64,000 nt of DNA from Rhizobium sp. WYCCWR10014 (GCF_001657485.1 NZ_LXFU01000023.1:1-64000); one strand, 5' to 3'; positions 1 through 8,112 are shown, numbered from the stretch's first letter. Notes: a model not told the origin generated them from the sequence alone. Numbers and translations: made by a program.

Positions 1-1
1 C

Positions 2-49
2 CGCCGCGAAGACGCCGAAAACAATGCGACGTTCTACATGCCCGCCTAA
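2..49 (+). CDS. C-terminal tail of an upstream gene (partial)
   Basis: The frame entering from the left edge is open and encodes RREDAENNATFYMPA before a TAA at 47-49. It may be the end of a gene that starts outside the window, but only 15 codons are visible and no family can be assigned. A rhizobial repeat fragment follows within 15 bases, as happens after several real stop codons here. Confidence 0.3.
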   Translation, partial: RREDAENNATFYMPA

Positions 50-61
50 CCTAGCGCATAT

Positions 62-85
62 GAGGGTTAGGGTGAGGGGCAGCCA
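62..85. repeat. RIME-like repeat, end fragment
   Basis: The segment GAGGGTTAGGGTGAGGGGC followed by AGCCA matches the right end of the fuller repeat at 45802-45985 and, inverted, the left end of the repeats at 2398 and 22801. Only the terminal part is present. It lies between the possible upstream gene end and the chemoreceptor stop. Confidence 0.6.
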
Positions 86-127
86 TCTACGCGAACCAGA
101 CCGCCGTGGCTCGGGCCGAGGATCGGC

Positions 128-2122
128 TCAGAATTCCGTCCAGTCGGGATCCTGGCTCGGCGACGTGCTGCTGCCGGCGCCGAAGGCGTTGGCGATCTTC
201 TGGCCGAGCGCGCGGGCCGGTGAGGCGGCCGGGCGGGCGGTGCCTTCGCGGGCGACGCGGACCGGGGTTGCCCTGCCTGCAGGGCGCGTGGGCGCGCGTG
301 GTGCTGCTGTGGCGATTGGCGCACTAGCGGTGAAGCCGCCGGTGCCGGTCAGCCGGAATTGGCTGAGCAGATTGTTGAGCGCTGCCGCTTCGGTGGCGAG
401 GTTGTGGCTGGCGGCGGTGGATTCCTCGACCATCGCTGCATTCTGCTGCGTGCCCTGATCCATGGTGTTGACGGCGGTGTTGATCTCCTGCAGTCCGATC
501 GACTGTTCGCGGGAGGCTTCGGCGATCGCGTGGACGTGCTGGTTGATCTCCTGCACCTCGGCGACGATCGCGTCGAGCGCCTTGCCGGTCTCGCCGACCA
601 GCGAGACGCCGGTCTGCACATGCGAGCCGGAGGTGCTGATCAGCGCCTTGATCTCCTTGGCCGCCTTGGCCGAGCGCTGGGCGAGCTCGCGCACCTCCTG
701 GGCGACGACGGCAAAGCCCTTGCCGGCATCGCCGGCGCGGGCGGCTTCAACGCCGGCGTTCAGAGCCAAAAGATTGGTCTGGAAGGCGATGTCGTCGATG
801 ACGCCGATGATGTTGGAGATTTCGCCCGAGGACTTCTCGATCTGCTGCATGGCGGAGACGGCCTTGCGGACGACCTCGCCTGACTTTTCGGCGCCGAGGC
901 GGGTGCGGGCGACGAGCTGGCTTGCCTCCTCGGCCCGCTTGGCGGCGTCGCGCACCGTCGTGGTGATCTCCTCCAGCGCTGCTGCCGTCTCTTCGACGGA
1001 GGCCGATTGCTGTTCCGTCCGCTGGGAAAGCTGGTCCGCGGAGGAACGAATCTCATTGGCGCCGGCGCCAATCGCCCGGGCATTGGCGCCGACCGTATGC
1101 AGGGTTTCGTTGAGCTTCTCGACCGAGTTGTTGAAATCCGCACGCAGCGCATCGAGATGCGCGACGAAGGGCTCGGCGATATGCGAGGCGAGATCGCCGG
1201 CGGCAAGGCGGCGCAGGCCGTCGCCGAGTGCGGTGACGGCGCGGTCGAGTTCGGATCCTTCGCGGGCCTTCTGCGCCTCGCGGTCGCGGCGCTCGCTGTC
1301 GCTGACGTCGCGGTCTGCTGCGGCGCGCGCTTCGATCCGGGCACGCTCGATCGCATTGTCGCGGAAGACCGAAACGGCCTTTGCCATCTGGCCGACCTCG
1401 TCGCCGCGATCAAGGCCGCCGACATCGCTTGTCGTATCGCCCTCGGCAAGCCGCGTCATGCGCTGGCGCAGTTGCATCATCGGGCCGGCGATGCCGATCT
1501 GGGCCACGACCACGCTGAAGCCGACGGCAGCGAGAACGGCGATGCCGATCAGAATGAGACAGAAGACGATCCGTTCGTTGACGGAAGCCGAGAGCGCGCC
1601 GCCGCCATCGTTGAGCATTGCCATCATCGCATCATTGTTGGCGATCATCTTCGGCGTCAGTGCATCGAGCTTGGCATTGATCAGGACAACATTCGCCTGG
1701 GCGCCGGCGCTGTCCTTGGCTTTGCTCTGTTCGATGATCTTGTTCGCCAGCATTTCGATCTCATCGATGCTAGCCTGAATTTCATCGATCGCCGGCTTGC
1801 GGCTGGGCACCAGTGCCAGCGCCTGCTTCATGCGGTCACGCGCCTGCGGCAGCTTGCTCGGTGTGGCGAGCGCCGTCTGGAATTCGGGCGTATCGGGCTT
1901 CATGTCGGCAAGCAGGCTTACCTGCAGCACTGAGGCCACCGCCGATGCGCTGGCGCGCGCGCTCAGCATCGAGGCCTGCGCCTCATGAGCGATGAAGGCG
2001 CTGTAGGCGGCGTCCGCACGGCGGAATTCGGAAATGACATAGATCAGCCCGGCCATCGTGATCAGCCCCAGGAGTGCCACCACCGATATGATTTTTGTGC
2101 GAATTTTCAGATGTTTCAGCAT
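128..2122 (-). CDS. methyl-accepting chemotaxis protein
   Basis: Inner-membrane chemoreceptor of 664 residues that would sense a periplasmic ligand and control the CheA kinase. Transmembrane segments lie near residues 10-30 and 184-206 and flank a mostly helical periplasmic domain. A HAMP region follows, then the long MCP signalling hairpin with the conserved tip IDDIAFQTNLLALNAGVEAA. The C-terminus ends in DWTEF, which fits the xWxxF pentapeptide that tethers CheR/CheB in some receptors. The start at 2122 was chosen because it places the first transmembrane helix about ten residues in; an in-frame upstream start would add 27 atypical residues. No chemotaxis genes adjoin it, so it looks like an isolated receptor gene. 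The ligand cannot be predicted. Confidence 0.93.
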   Translation of the reverse strand: MLKHLKIRTKIISVVALLGLITMAGLIYVISEFRRADAAYSAFIAHEAQASMLSARASASAVASVLQVSLLADMKPDTPEFQTALATPSKLPQARDRMKQALALVPSRKPAIDEIQASIDEIEMLANKIIEQSKAKDSAGAQANVVLINAKLDALTPKMIANNDAMMAMLNDGGGALSASVNERIVFCLILIGIAVLAAVGFSVVVAQIGIAGPMMQLRQRMTRLAEGDTTSDVGGLDRGDEVGQMAKAVSVFRDNAIERARIEARAAADRDVSDSERRDREAQKAREGSELDRAVTALGDGLRRLAAGDLASHIAEPFVAHLDALRADFNNSVEKLNETLHTVGANARAIGAGANEIRSSADQLSQRTEQQSASVEETAAALEEITTTVRDAAKRAEEASQLVARTRLGAEKSGEVVRKAVSAMQQIEKSSGEISNIIGVIDDIAFQTNLLALNAGVEAARAGDAGKGFAVVAQEVRELAQRSAKAAKEIKALISTSGSHVQTGVSLVGETGKALDAIVAEVQEINQHVHAIAEASREQSIGLQEINTAVNTMDQGTQQNAAMVEESTAASHNLATEAAALNNLLSQFRLTGTGGFTASAPIATAAPRAPTRPAGRATPVRVAREGTARPAASPARALGQKIANAFGAGSSTSPSQDPDWTEF

Positions 2123-2397
2123 GGAAATGTCACCCGATTGACGGGGCGTGCTCGCGCGCCCGGTGCTTTTGAAATCAATTGTTGCAGAAAAATGCTGCTT
2201 CAATATCGCGGATTAGGGATTACGTTTGGGCTGACGCTTGCATCATGCGATCGGCTGGCGGGGTCCGATGTCGTCGCAACAAATAAAAGGCGATATTCTT
2301 TAATTCCGCGCTAACACGAGGCGGCGGCTGGCTGTGATTTTTAGGGACTGAATTGTCGTCTCGGGTCTTGCGCCAGGGCTGTCCAGTTCGCGCTAGT
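2123..2397. other. intergenic region upstream of the chemoreceptor
   Basis: No convincing gene is visible on either strand. It must contain the promoter of the leftward chemoreceptor gene. The stretch near 2280-2305 is AT-rich (AATAAAAGG, TTCTTTAATT), but I cannot fix promoter boxes. Confidence 0.4.
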
Positions 2398-2536
2398 GGC
2401 TGCCCCTCATCCTAACCCTCTCCCCGTTCTGACGGGGAGAGGGGACGTGCCATGCGGGGGTCGGATGGGAGCCGAGAGGTCGCGGCGTATCCCCTTCGCC
2501 CCGTTTACGGGGAGAAGGTGGCGGCAGCCGGATGAG
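2398..2536. repeat. RIME-like intergenic repeat (one end interrupted)
   Basis: It starts GGCTGCCCCTCATCC and contains two palindromes: CTCTCCCCGTTCTGACGGGG continuing into AGAG, then CCTTCGCCCCGTTTACGGGG continuing into AGAAGG. The arrangement matches the element at 22801-22945. In that copy GGATGAG is followed by GGGCTGC; here it is followed by unrelated DNA leading into the IS110 transposase gene, so the repeat seems interrupted at about 2536. Confidence 0.7.
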
Positions 2537-2551
2537 CGACTATCTGGGTTG

Positions 2552-3490
2552 TCAAGTTGCACATTCGAATTCTCTACGCGCATCTCGTGCTTTTGCATTG
2601 AGAATGACCAGGAGTTTTCGGGCGAGCGCGATGCGGATGACCATTTTGGGTTTGCCGGCGCTTTGCAACCTTTGCCTGAAGGCAGCCAGATGCGGATCGT
2701 GTCTGGCCGCGATAGCGGCGACCAGGAACAGGATGCCCCGCGGTCCGGAGCGCCCACCGCGCACCGGCCGGGGTCCGGCTCTCTTGCCGCTGTCGTTGGC
2801 AATCGGCGCCAGGCCGGCCAGTTTGACGATCGCCTTGTTGGAGATCCGGCCGATCTCGGGCAGCTCGCCCATCAGCCGGGCGACGGTGCGGTTGGCCACG
2901 CCCTTGACCGAGCGAAAGGCCCGGTTGAGGCAGGCCCAGAGCGGATCATCGTCGATCATCGAGGCAATCTCGCCTTCCAGCCTGCTGCTCTGGCGCATCA
3001 GCAGTGCGATCACCTCGTCGAGACTTTCCACGATCGCCCCATCGCCGGCCGCACTGCGGCGCTGCTTCTGAACGATGAGGTCCCGCGTGACCTGGGACAG
3101 CCGCGTCATCAGCGCCGATAGCCGTAGCTGCGCGGCTTTCGGCGGCGGCAGGGCAGACAGCCGCTTGGTCTCGGCATAATGGGCGATCATCGCCGCATCG
3201 ATGCGGTCGGTCTTTTCCAGAAAGCCCATGGCCTCAGCAAAGCGGCGCACATGGCGCGGGTTGGCCAAGGCGCAGGCGATCCCCAGCTCCCACAACAGCA
3301 GGAAAGCCTGCCGCTCGTAGCCGCCCGACGCCTCCATGACGACCAGTTCGACCCCATGCTCCCGGCAGAGCGCAGCCAGCGCGCCGATGCCGGCCGCATC
3401 GTTGCCGAAGCGCTCAAATGTCCCGGACGGGCGGATGAACGCATCCAGCCAGTCCTTCGAAACATCCACTCCACATATAACTCTGTTCAC
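2552..3490 (-). CDS. IS110-family transposase (DEDD recombinase)
   Basis: Protein of 312 residues. The N-terminal RuvC-like DEDD domain shows the acidic residues in CGVDVSKDWLD, VVMEASGGYE and KTDRIDA. The C-terminal Transposase_20 domain shows SVKGVANRTVARLMGELPEI and the serine-containing IANDSGKRAG. Members catalyse recombination guided by a bridge RNA encoded in the element. The start is GTG at 3490, eight bases after an AGG, and gives the family N-terminus; the frame stays open far upstream, so longer ORF calls are spurious. No frameshift or internal stop is seen, so the gene may be functional. Confidence 0.92.
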   Translation of the reverse strand: MNRVICGVDVSKDWLDAFIRPSGTFERFGNDAAGIGALAALCREHGVELVVMEASGGYERQAFLLLWELGIACALANPRHVRRFAEAMGFLEKTDRIDAAMIAHYAETKRLSALPPPKAAQLRLSALMTRLSQVTRDLIVQKQRRSAAGDGAIVESLDEVIALLMRQSSRLEGEIASMIDDDPLWACLNRAFRSVKGVANRTVARLMGELPEIGRISNKAIVKLAGLAPIANDSGKRAGPRPVRGGRSGPRGILFLVAAIAARHDPHLAAFRQRLQSAGKPKMVIRIALARKLLVILNAKARDARREFECAT

Positions 3491-3685
3491 GGTAACCTGC
3501 CTTGTGCGTGCGGTTGAAGCCAAGCGACTATTCGGTCGTACGTGACGATGACGAAGATCCCAGGCTAATCCACGGTTGTAACCGGAGGGGGAAACGGGCG
3601 ACTTCGTCACGCCTCTGGCCGGGTGGCCACCCGGCCAGACGCTCAATCGCTTCCATCGCACGAAATCTCTAACGCGCAGATACAA
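3491..3685 (-). ncRNA. candidate IS110 bridge RNA region
   Basis: Non-coding DNA directly upstream of the transposase gene, where IS110-group elements encode the bridge RNA. It contains a perfect 24-base palindrome at 3615-3638 (arms CTGGCCGGGTGG and its complement). A longer-range pairing is also possible: ATGACGAAG near 3548 against CTTCGTCAC near 3604, enclosing an unpaired loop of roughly 45 bases, the kind of layout expected of a guide loop. This is inference from position and foldability; guide and core sequences were not resolved. Confidence 0.45.
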
Positions 3686-3851
3686 GGGGCTGGTTCTGAG
3701 ATCTCCTGGGCCGGGGATGTCGCATGAAGGCTGCTCTTCGCACGGCAGCACGATCCGGCTCACTCCCACACATATTCCCCGCCGCGCATGACTCTGATAC
3801 ATCTCGCCGACGCCGCAATGCTTCGCGCTTAACCCAGAGACAACGATCAAG
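3686..3851. other. leader region of the solute-binding protein gene
   Basis: No gene is seen. The first bases (GGGGCTGG onwards) resemble the continuation of the interrupted repeat. The rest must hold the promoter and leader of the rightward solute-binding protein gene. No clear Shine-Dalgarno motif is visible before its ATGATG. Confidence 0.35.
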
Positions 3852-4727
3852 ATGATGCAATCCAATCTCGCATCCCTGACTCTGAAGGGTTTCTTCGCGC
3901 TCGGCCTGTTTCTCGGCGCGCTCGTTTCAAGTTTTGCCGCATCGGCCCAGCAGGCGGCGCCCTCGCTGCCGCTGCTCTTCGATGCGCGCGAACGTCTTGC
4001 GAGGCCTGATCTCTCCTCGCTGGTGCGCTTGCGTTTCCTGACGTCGGTCGATTTCCCGCCCTTCAATTTCACCGACCAGAACGGCAAGCTTTCCGGTTTC
4101 AATGTCGATCTCGCCCGCGAAATCTGCAGTGAGTTGGAAATATCGGATAAGTGCCAGATCCAGGCGATTCCCTTCGTCGACCTCAGGGATGCGCTCGCCG
4201 CCTCGCAGGGCGATGCCGTCATCGCCGGTTTTGCGGTGACCCCGGAGCTGCGCCGGCAATTCCTCTTCTCCAGACCCTATCTGATGCTGCCGGCGCGCTT
4301 CGTGCGCAATCTCGGCGTGCCGCTCGACGGAAAGACCGCCGCCGCGCTTGCCAGCCATCCGGTCGGTGTCGTCAGGGGGACGGTGCATGAGGCGATGCTG
4401 GCTGCCTTTTTCCCCGCGCTCAAGGCCCAGCCATTCGACACGAAGGACGCCCTGCTTGCGGCGCTCAAGGATCGCAAGGTCGATGCCGCCTTTGCCGATG
4501 CGCTGCAGCTTTCCTTCTGGGTCTCTTCGCCGGCCTCAGCCAAATGCTGCGCGCTCTTCGACGGCCCCTATCTCTCCGAGCATTTCCTCGGCGAAGGCAT
4601 GACGATCATGCTGCGGCAGAAAGACAGCGTGTTGACATCCGCCATCGACCACGCGCTCGCCACGCTGTCGCGCAACGGCCGCCTTCAGGAAATCTATCTG
4701 CGGTATTTCCCCTACGGGCTCTATTGA
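3852..4727 (+). CDS. periplasmic solute-binding protein (SBP_bac_3 type)
   Basis: A 291-residue exported protein. The signal peptide has a hydrophobic core near residues 12-30 and probable cleavage after ASA at about residue 32. The mature part has the family-3 fold: LTSVDFPPFNFTDQNGKLSGFNVDL near the mature start (quoted in part: FPPFNFTD, SGFNVDLA), DAVIAGFAVTPELRRQF, and the C-terminal NGRLQEIYLRYFP. Such proteins bind amino acids or small organic ions for ABC importers. No permease or ATPase gene adjoins, so it is an orphan or works with distant subunits. The substrate is not predictable. ATG occurs twice at the start; either could be used. Confidence 0.85.
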   Translation: MMQSNLASLTLKGFFALGLFLGALVSSFAASAQQAAPSLPLLFDARERLARPDLSSLVRLRFLTSVDFPPFNFTDQNGKLSGFNVDLAREICSELEISDKCQIQAIPFVDLRDALAASQGDAVIAGFAVTPELRRQFLFSRPYLMLPARFVRNLGVPLDGKTAAALASHPVGVVRGTVHEAMLAAFFPALKAQPFDTKDALLAALKDRKVDAAFADALQLSFWVSSPASAKCCALFDGPYLSEHFLGEGMTIMLRQKDSVLTSAIDHALATLSRNGRLQEIYLRYFPYGLY

Positions 4728-4832
4728 CATGCGTGTCGCCCGGAAGTGTGCAGCGGCTCCGGGATAAGGACATGCATCAAAACAAAGATCTAAAGCGCGA
4801 GGAGCGAATCTGAAAGATTGCGACGCGCTTTA
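4728..4832. repeat. nested palindromic repeat, two-hairpin form
   Basis: It begins right after the stop codon of the solute-binding protein gene. Hairpin one has outer arms around CATGCGTGTC / GGACATGCATC and an inner CCGGA / TCCGG pair. Hairpin two has perfect arms TAAAGCGCG (4791-4799) and CGCGCTTTA (4824-4832). The same two-part layout recurs at 60911-61011 and the first part at 11855-11903. It probably acts as a transcript end between the convergent neighbours. Confidence 0.65.
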
Positions 4833-4836
4833 GTGT

Positions 4837-5250
4837 TCAGCCCCTGCGGAAGCGGGCAATCGCACTGCGCTCGATCGCCGCGCAGGTGAGCTTGTCGAGG
4901 CCGAGCCGATCGCGCAGCAGGCTGAGCAGCCGCAACTCCTCCGCCTTGACCGAGAGATCGGCGGATGCCACCTCGACGGCGAGCGCATAGGCCGTGTCGT
5001 AGAGCTTTGCGGGCAGGGTATCGCGCACGGTTTCGAGCACGACGTCGAGGCCTTCCGGCCCGGCCAGCAGCGAGGCGCAGTCGCGCGCCACCGCAATCAG
5101 TTTGTCGTCATCGAAATCCCGGAAAACCGGCAGGAATCCGATCAATTGGCCGATCCTTGTCATCTCCCGGTCGTTCATCGTGCTGTCGACGGCGGATGCC
5201 ATCACCATCACGTAGATCAGCGCATCATGGGCGGAAAGCGGCTTGTTCAT
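4837..5250 (-). CDS. TerB-like protein
   Basis: A 137-residue all-helical protein resembling the TerB family named after tellurite resistance. Visible features are SAHDALIYVMVMASAVDSTMN, with its acidic helix start, a central FRDFDDDKLI, and the C-terminal ADLSVKAEELRLLSLLRDRLG. Rhizobial genomes carry several such stand-alone proteins; the biochemical role of TerB domains is poorly defined, although metal binding by acidic residues has been described for the family. No other ter genes adjoin, so I do not infer tellurite resistance. It is convergent with the solute-binding protein gene. Confidence 0.8.
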   Translation of the reverse strand: MNKPLSAHDALIYVMVMASAVDSTMNDREMTRIGQLIGFLPVFRDFDDDKLIAVARDCASLLAGPEGLDVVLETVRDTLPAKLYDTAYALAVEVASADLSVKAEELRLLSLLRDRLGLDKLTCAAIERSAIARFRRG

Positions 5251-5352
5251 CTCTGATTCCTTTTTCGATCTGCCGAGATTAGGAATTGGCGACAGTCATT
5301 ACAAGGGATCGGCCCGATCCAGGGCTGTCCGACCGCTGTCGTGGCTGCCGGT

Positions 5353-6063
5353 TTAATTGCGGCGCGGATCGTCGCCGTAGAGGCCTTTTCCTGCCTGCCT
5401 GGCCTTTTCGGCGGCAGCCGTAAGCGGCGAACCCACTGCTGCTTCCGCCCAGCCGTTTTCGGCAAGCCATGAGCCGAGATCCTCTGTGCCGAGCCGGCAG
5501 GCAGTCGTTACTGTTTCCTTCCATTCCACCGTCTCGAGATCGCAGCTGACGCTGCGGTTGCGCAACAGCAGGCGCAGCGCCGTCTTCGCCATCATGCCGC
5601 AGGGCCATTGCCGGCCCGCCGGCCCGCATATCCTGTCGACCGGCGTCGGCACAATGCCGGCAATCTGAAGCCGGCGCTCGCCAAAGGAAAGAATGCCGGC
5701 ATTTTCGGCCATCGGCCGCGCCAGCTCCACCGCCTTTTTCGTAGCCGGACCTGCCGTTTTCCCGGCTGCCGTCTCCGCTTGTTGCGGCAGATCGGCCGGT
5801 TTGGAGGTCACCCCGTCGCCTGGGTCTGGAGCGGGTGGGGGCGCCGGTTCGGCCGCGCGAGCAATCATTTCGGCACGGTCGTCCGACATCGTCGCGGGCT
5901 TGCCGGCCTCGAGGGCAGTATCCGCCGGTGCTGCCGCCGTCTCCCCTGCGGACGCCGTTTCTTCGCTGGCTGCGCCGCTGCCAAGCCTTGCTTCGCCCGC
6001 CATCAGCAGGCCGACCACCACTACCATCCCCGTGATACCTGTGATGAAGGCGGCAGGGCGCAT
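5353..6063 (-). CDS. membrane-anchored nuclease-like (SNase-type) protein
   Basis: A 236-residue protein. An N-terminal hydrophobic segment (residues about 5-22) is followed by an Ala/Pro/Glu-rich linker to about residue 115. The C-terminal domain looks like a staphylococcal-nuclease-like fold: LSFGERRLQIAGIVP, CGPAGRQWPCGMMAKTALRL, SCDLETVEWK and WLAENGWAEA ending KGLYGDD. This ending is typical of rhizobial thermonuclease-like proteins. Canonical catalytic residues are not obvious, so it may be a non-catalytic member acting in the periplasm. It starts 11 bases after the stop of the S24 regulator gene and is probably cotranscribed with it. Confidence 0.75.
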   Translation of the reverse strand: MRPAAFITGITGMVVVVGLLMAGEARLGSGAASEETASAGETAAAPADTALEAGKPATMSDDRAEMIARAAEPAPPPAPDPGDGVTSKPADLPQQAETAAGKTAGPATKKAVELARPMAENAGILSFGERRLQIAGIVPTPVDRICGPAGRQWPCGMMAKTALRLLLRNRSVSCDLETVEWKETVTTACRLGTEDLGSWLAENGWAEAAVGSPLTAAAEKARQAGKGLYGDDPRRN

Positions 6064-6074
6064 GGAATATCTTC

Positions 6075-6764
6075 CTATTGGCTGGCCCAGATGATCCGGG
6101 CGATCCAGTCGACGTCGGAAAGCTCGAGGGTGCGGTTCGGATGTTCAGGATTGAGCGACAGCAGCTCGATCGATCGCGGGCTCTGGCGCAGCAGCACCTT
6201 GGCCATCACCTCGCCCTCGTTTGTGCGCACGACGACGCGGTCGTTGCGGCGCACCTGCGCCCCCGGCTCGACGATCAGCACGTCGCCGTCGCGATAAAGC
6301 GGCATCATGCTCTCGCCCTGCACCTCCAGCGCATAGACGCCGGCCTTTTGCGACGGGGCTGCCGGAAATTCCACCACGTCCCAGCCCTGGCCGGCCGGAA
6401 AGCCGCCATCGTCGAAGAAACCGCCGGCGCCCGCCTGGGCGAAACCGAGCAGCGGAATGGAGCCGCCTTGCCGGGGAAATGCGCCTTCCTGCTGTCCTAA
6501 AGAGCCGGCCTCCGGCCGCATGAAAGCCAGAAACTGTTCCATGCTCGCCCCTGTGGCGTCGAGCACCTTGGCGATCGATTCCGTCGAGGGCCAGCGCAGC
6601 CGCCCATCGGCGGAAAGCCGTTTCGATTTGTTGAAGGAGGTCGGATCGAGGCCGGCGCGCCGCGCCAGACCGGACGGCGTCAGCTCGTGCCGTTCGGCAA
6701 GCCTGTCGAGCGCTTCCCAGATCTGGCCATGTGACAGCATGCGCGCGATTCCGTCGCGGCTCAT
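6075..6764 (-). CDS. LexA-like regulator with S24 peptidase domain
   Basis: A 229-residue repressor-like protein. Residues 15-80 form an unusual helix-turn-helix region (LTPSGLARRAGLDPTSFNKS). Residues 100-225 form an S24 peptidase domain with the catalytic serine in GESM (S152) and lysine in VMAKVL (K189). An AQAG motif near residues 109-112 could be the self-cleavage site. This layout is shared by phage-type and stress-type repressors that are inactivated by autocleavage, but no phage genes surround it. It shares a transcript with the nuclease-like gene downstream. The target genes are unknown. Confidence 0.85.
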   Translation of the reverse strand: MSRDGIARMLSHGQIWEALDRLAERHELTPSGLARRAGLDPTSFNKSKRLSADGRLRWPSTESIAKVLDATGASMEQFLAFMRPEAGSLGQQEGAFPRQGGSIPLLGFAQAGAGGFFDDGGFPAGQGWDVVEFPAAPSQKAGVYALEVQGESMMPLYRDGDVLIVEPGAQVRRNDRVVVRTNEGEVMAKVLLRQSPRSIELLSLNPEHPNRTLELSDVDWIARIIWASQ

Positions 6765-6858
6765 TCAACGCCGCGCTTCAACCCGGCGGAATATTAATCG
6801 ACCGTGCCGTCTGAGTAAAGATGAAAGAGGAATAAAATCCTGTTATCGCATGCTGCGC

Positions 6859-7506
6859 TCAGGCGACCATTGCCATGTTGATCTTGCCGAGCTGGATGAC
6901 GGCCTGCGTCCGGCTGTCGACATCGAGTTTCAACAGGATCGCCGAGACATGCGCCTTGATCGTCGCCTCGGAGACGCCGAGTTCGTAGGCGATCTGCTTG
7001 TTCAGCAGCCCTTCGCCAAGCATGGTCAGCACCCGGCTCTGCTGCGGCGTCAGCGTATGCAGGCGGTGGATCAGGTCGGCGACATCGGGATCCTGCTCCT
7101 GCCCGTCGCGATAGCTTTCCGGCGTGGCGATGTCGCCGGCAAGCACCGTCTGGATGCTGCGGCGAATATCCTCGATACCGGAGGATTTCGAAATGAAGCC
7201 GGAAGCGCCGAGTTCCAGCGCCCGGCGGATGGTCGTCGCATCGTCTGTTGCCGAGACGATGACGATCGGCAGGCTGGCGAATTCGGAGCGTAGAGCCATC
7301 AGGCCGGAAAAGCCGCTGACGCCGGGCATGGCGAGATCGAGCAGCATCAGGTCGGCATCGGCATGGGCGCCGGCTGCCCGGCGCGCCGCAGCGAAATCGC
7401 CGGCCTCGACAATCGACTGCCGGCCTTCCATGCCGATCACCGCCTGGCGCAGCGCGTCACGGAAAAGCGGATGATCGTCCGCAATGATGATGGTCTGTTC
7501 CTGCAT
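6859..7506 (-). CDS. NarL/FixJ-type response regulator
   Basis: A 215-residue two-component regulator. The receiver domain (residues 1-120) has the acidic pair ADDH at 9-12, the phospho-acceptor D57 in LLDLAMPG, and the conserved lysine in ISKSSG. The C-terminal LuxR-type HTH (about 145-210) shows LTPQQSRVLTMLGEGLLNKQ and EATIKAHVSAILLKL. It should bind DNA when phosphorylated. No histidine kinase gene lies next to it; the hybrid kinase at 40277-43801 is one possible partner, but nothing in the sequence links them. Confidence 0.92.
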   Translation of the reverse strand: MQEQTIIIADDHPLFRDALRQAVIGMEGRQSIVEAGDFAAARRAAGAHADADLMLLDLAMPGVSGFSGLMALRSEFASLPIVIVSATDDATTIRRALELGASGFISKSSGIEDIRRSIQTVLAGDIATPESYRDGQEQDPDVADLIHRLHTLTPQQSRVLTMLGEGLLNKQIAYELGVSEATIKAHVSAILLKLDVDSRTQAVIQLGKINMAMVA

Positions 7507-7597
7507 CGAAAACTCCCTCCCAAGAGCCCGATCATGCCGGCATGTGCCTCCGCCCCTCCGCGTTGCACGCCAGCTTGCTCATACTGACTATATCAGA

Positions 7598-7996
7598 TCA
7601 GGTCTTCTGCGGAAGGGGATTGGTGTTTTCCTCAGCCTGGAACTCCTTCACCATCCCCATGAAACTCTTCATCATCCGCTCCATGATGCTGATCGAACGG
7701 TCGACTTCGGCATCGCTCGGCAGCGCGCGCTGGGCGACATTGCCCTGTTCGAGCGCCGTCACCCGCTTTGCCAGCCGGTCGAGTTCGTCCTCATAGGCCG
7801 CCCGTTCGTCGGCCGCCATCCGGCAGACGAGGGCGCCGTCCTTGTCCTGGCAGATCGACATGGCCCCGGTCTGCCGGTCGAGCCGAACGAAATGATCGCC
7901 GCTCTTCTCCAGCTGGAAGCGGCCCGCATCGGCTTCGGCTGCCGCGGCCACAAACGGCATGAGAAAAACGCCAAGCGTCAGAACCAAAACCTTCAT
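7598..7996 (-). CDS. exported protein of unknown function
   Basis: A 132-residue protein with an N-terminal signal peptide (MKVLVLTLGVFLMPFVAAAA, cleavage near residue 20-23). The mature part contains FQLEKSGDHFVRLDRQTGAMS with two cysteines nearby (SICQD and LVCRM), then a charged heptad-like region from about residue 60 (DELDRLAKRVTALEQGN) suggesting a coiled coil. Similar short periplasmic proteins occur across Rhizobiaceae without known function. It is a single gene between the response regulator and the DUF952 gene. Confidence 0.75.
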   Translation of the reverse strand: MKVLVLTLGVFLMPFVAAAAEADAGRFQLEKSGDHFVRLDRQTGAMSICQDKDGALVCRMAADERAAYEDELDRLAKRVTALEQGNVAQRALPSDAEVDRSISIMERMMKSFMGMVKEFQAEENTNPLPQKT

Positions 7997-8112
7997 CGTC
8001 TCATCCTCCGGATTTTACCTGTGGGTGCCCTCGTTTTTCGCGCCGGGGCGTGGACATCGCCGCCTCTTTCCGGCAAAGCCCTGGTAACCAAGGAACAGCC
8101 CATCGTGAGGCC

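Larger units (their letters stand above)
2537..3685 (-). mobile_element. IS110-family insertion sequence (boundaries inferred)
   Basis: The element carries one DEDD transposase gene and, upstream of it, about 195 bases of non-coding DNA, as expected of the IS110 group. IS110 elements lack terminal inverted repeats, so the ends cannot be seen directly. I infer them from the interrupted repeat: repeat sequence stops at 2536 (GGATGAG) and appears to resume at 3686 (GGGGCTGG, then GATCTCCTGGGCCG), resembling the uninterrupted copy near 22936 (GGGGCTGC, then GATCTCCCAGGCCG). The implied length is about 1.15 kb, short but plausible for a 312-residue transposase. Transposase identity is firm; the ends are not. 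Confidence 0.65.

Noticed and set aside
3491..4222. N-terminal extension of the IS110 transposase frame
   Set aside because: The extra residues do not fit the family and would cross the solute-binding protein gene start; GTG 3490 with AGG upstream is the family start.
4837..5250. Tellurite resistance operon
   Set aside because: Only a single TerB-like gene is present, without terC, terD or related genes.
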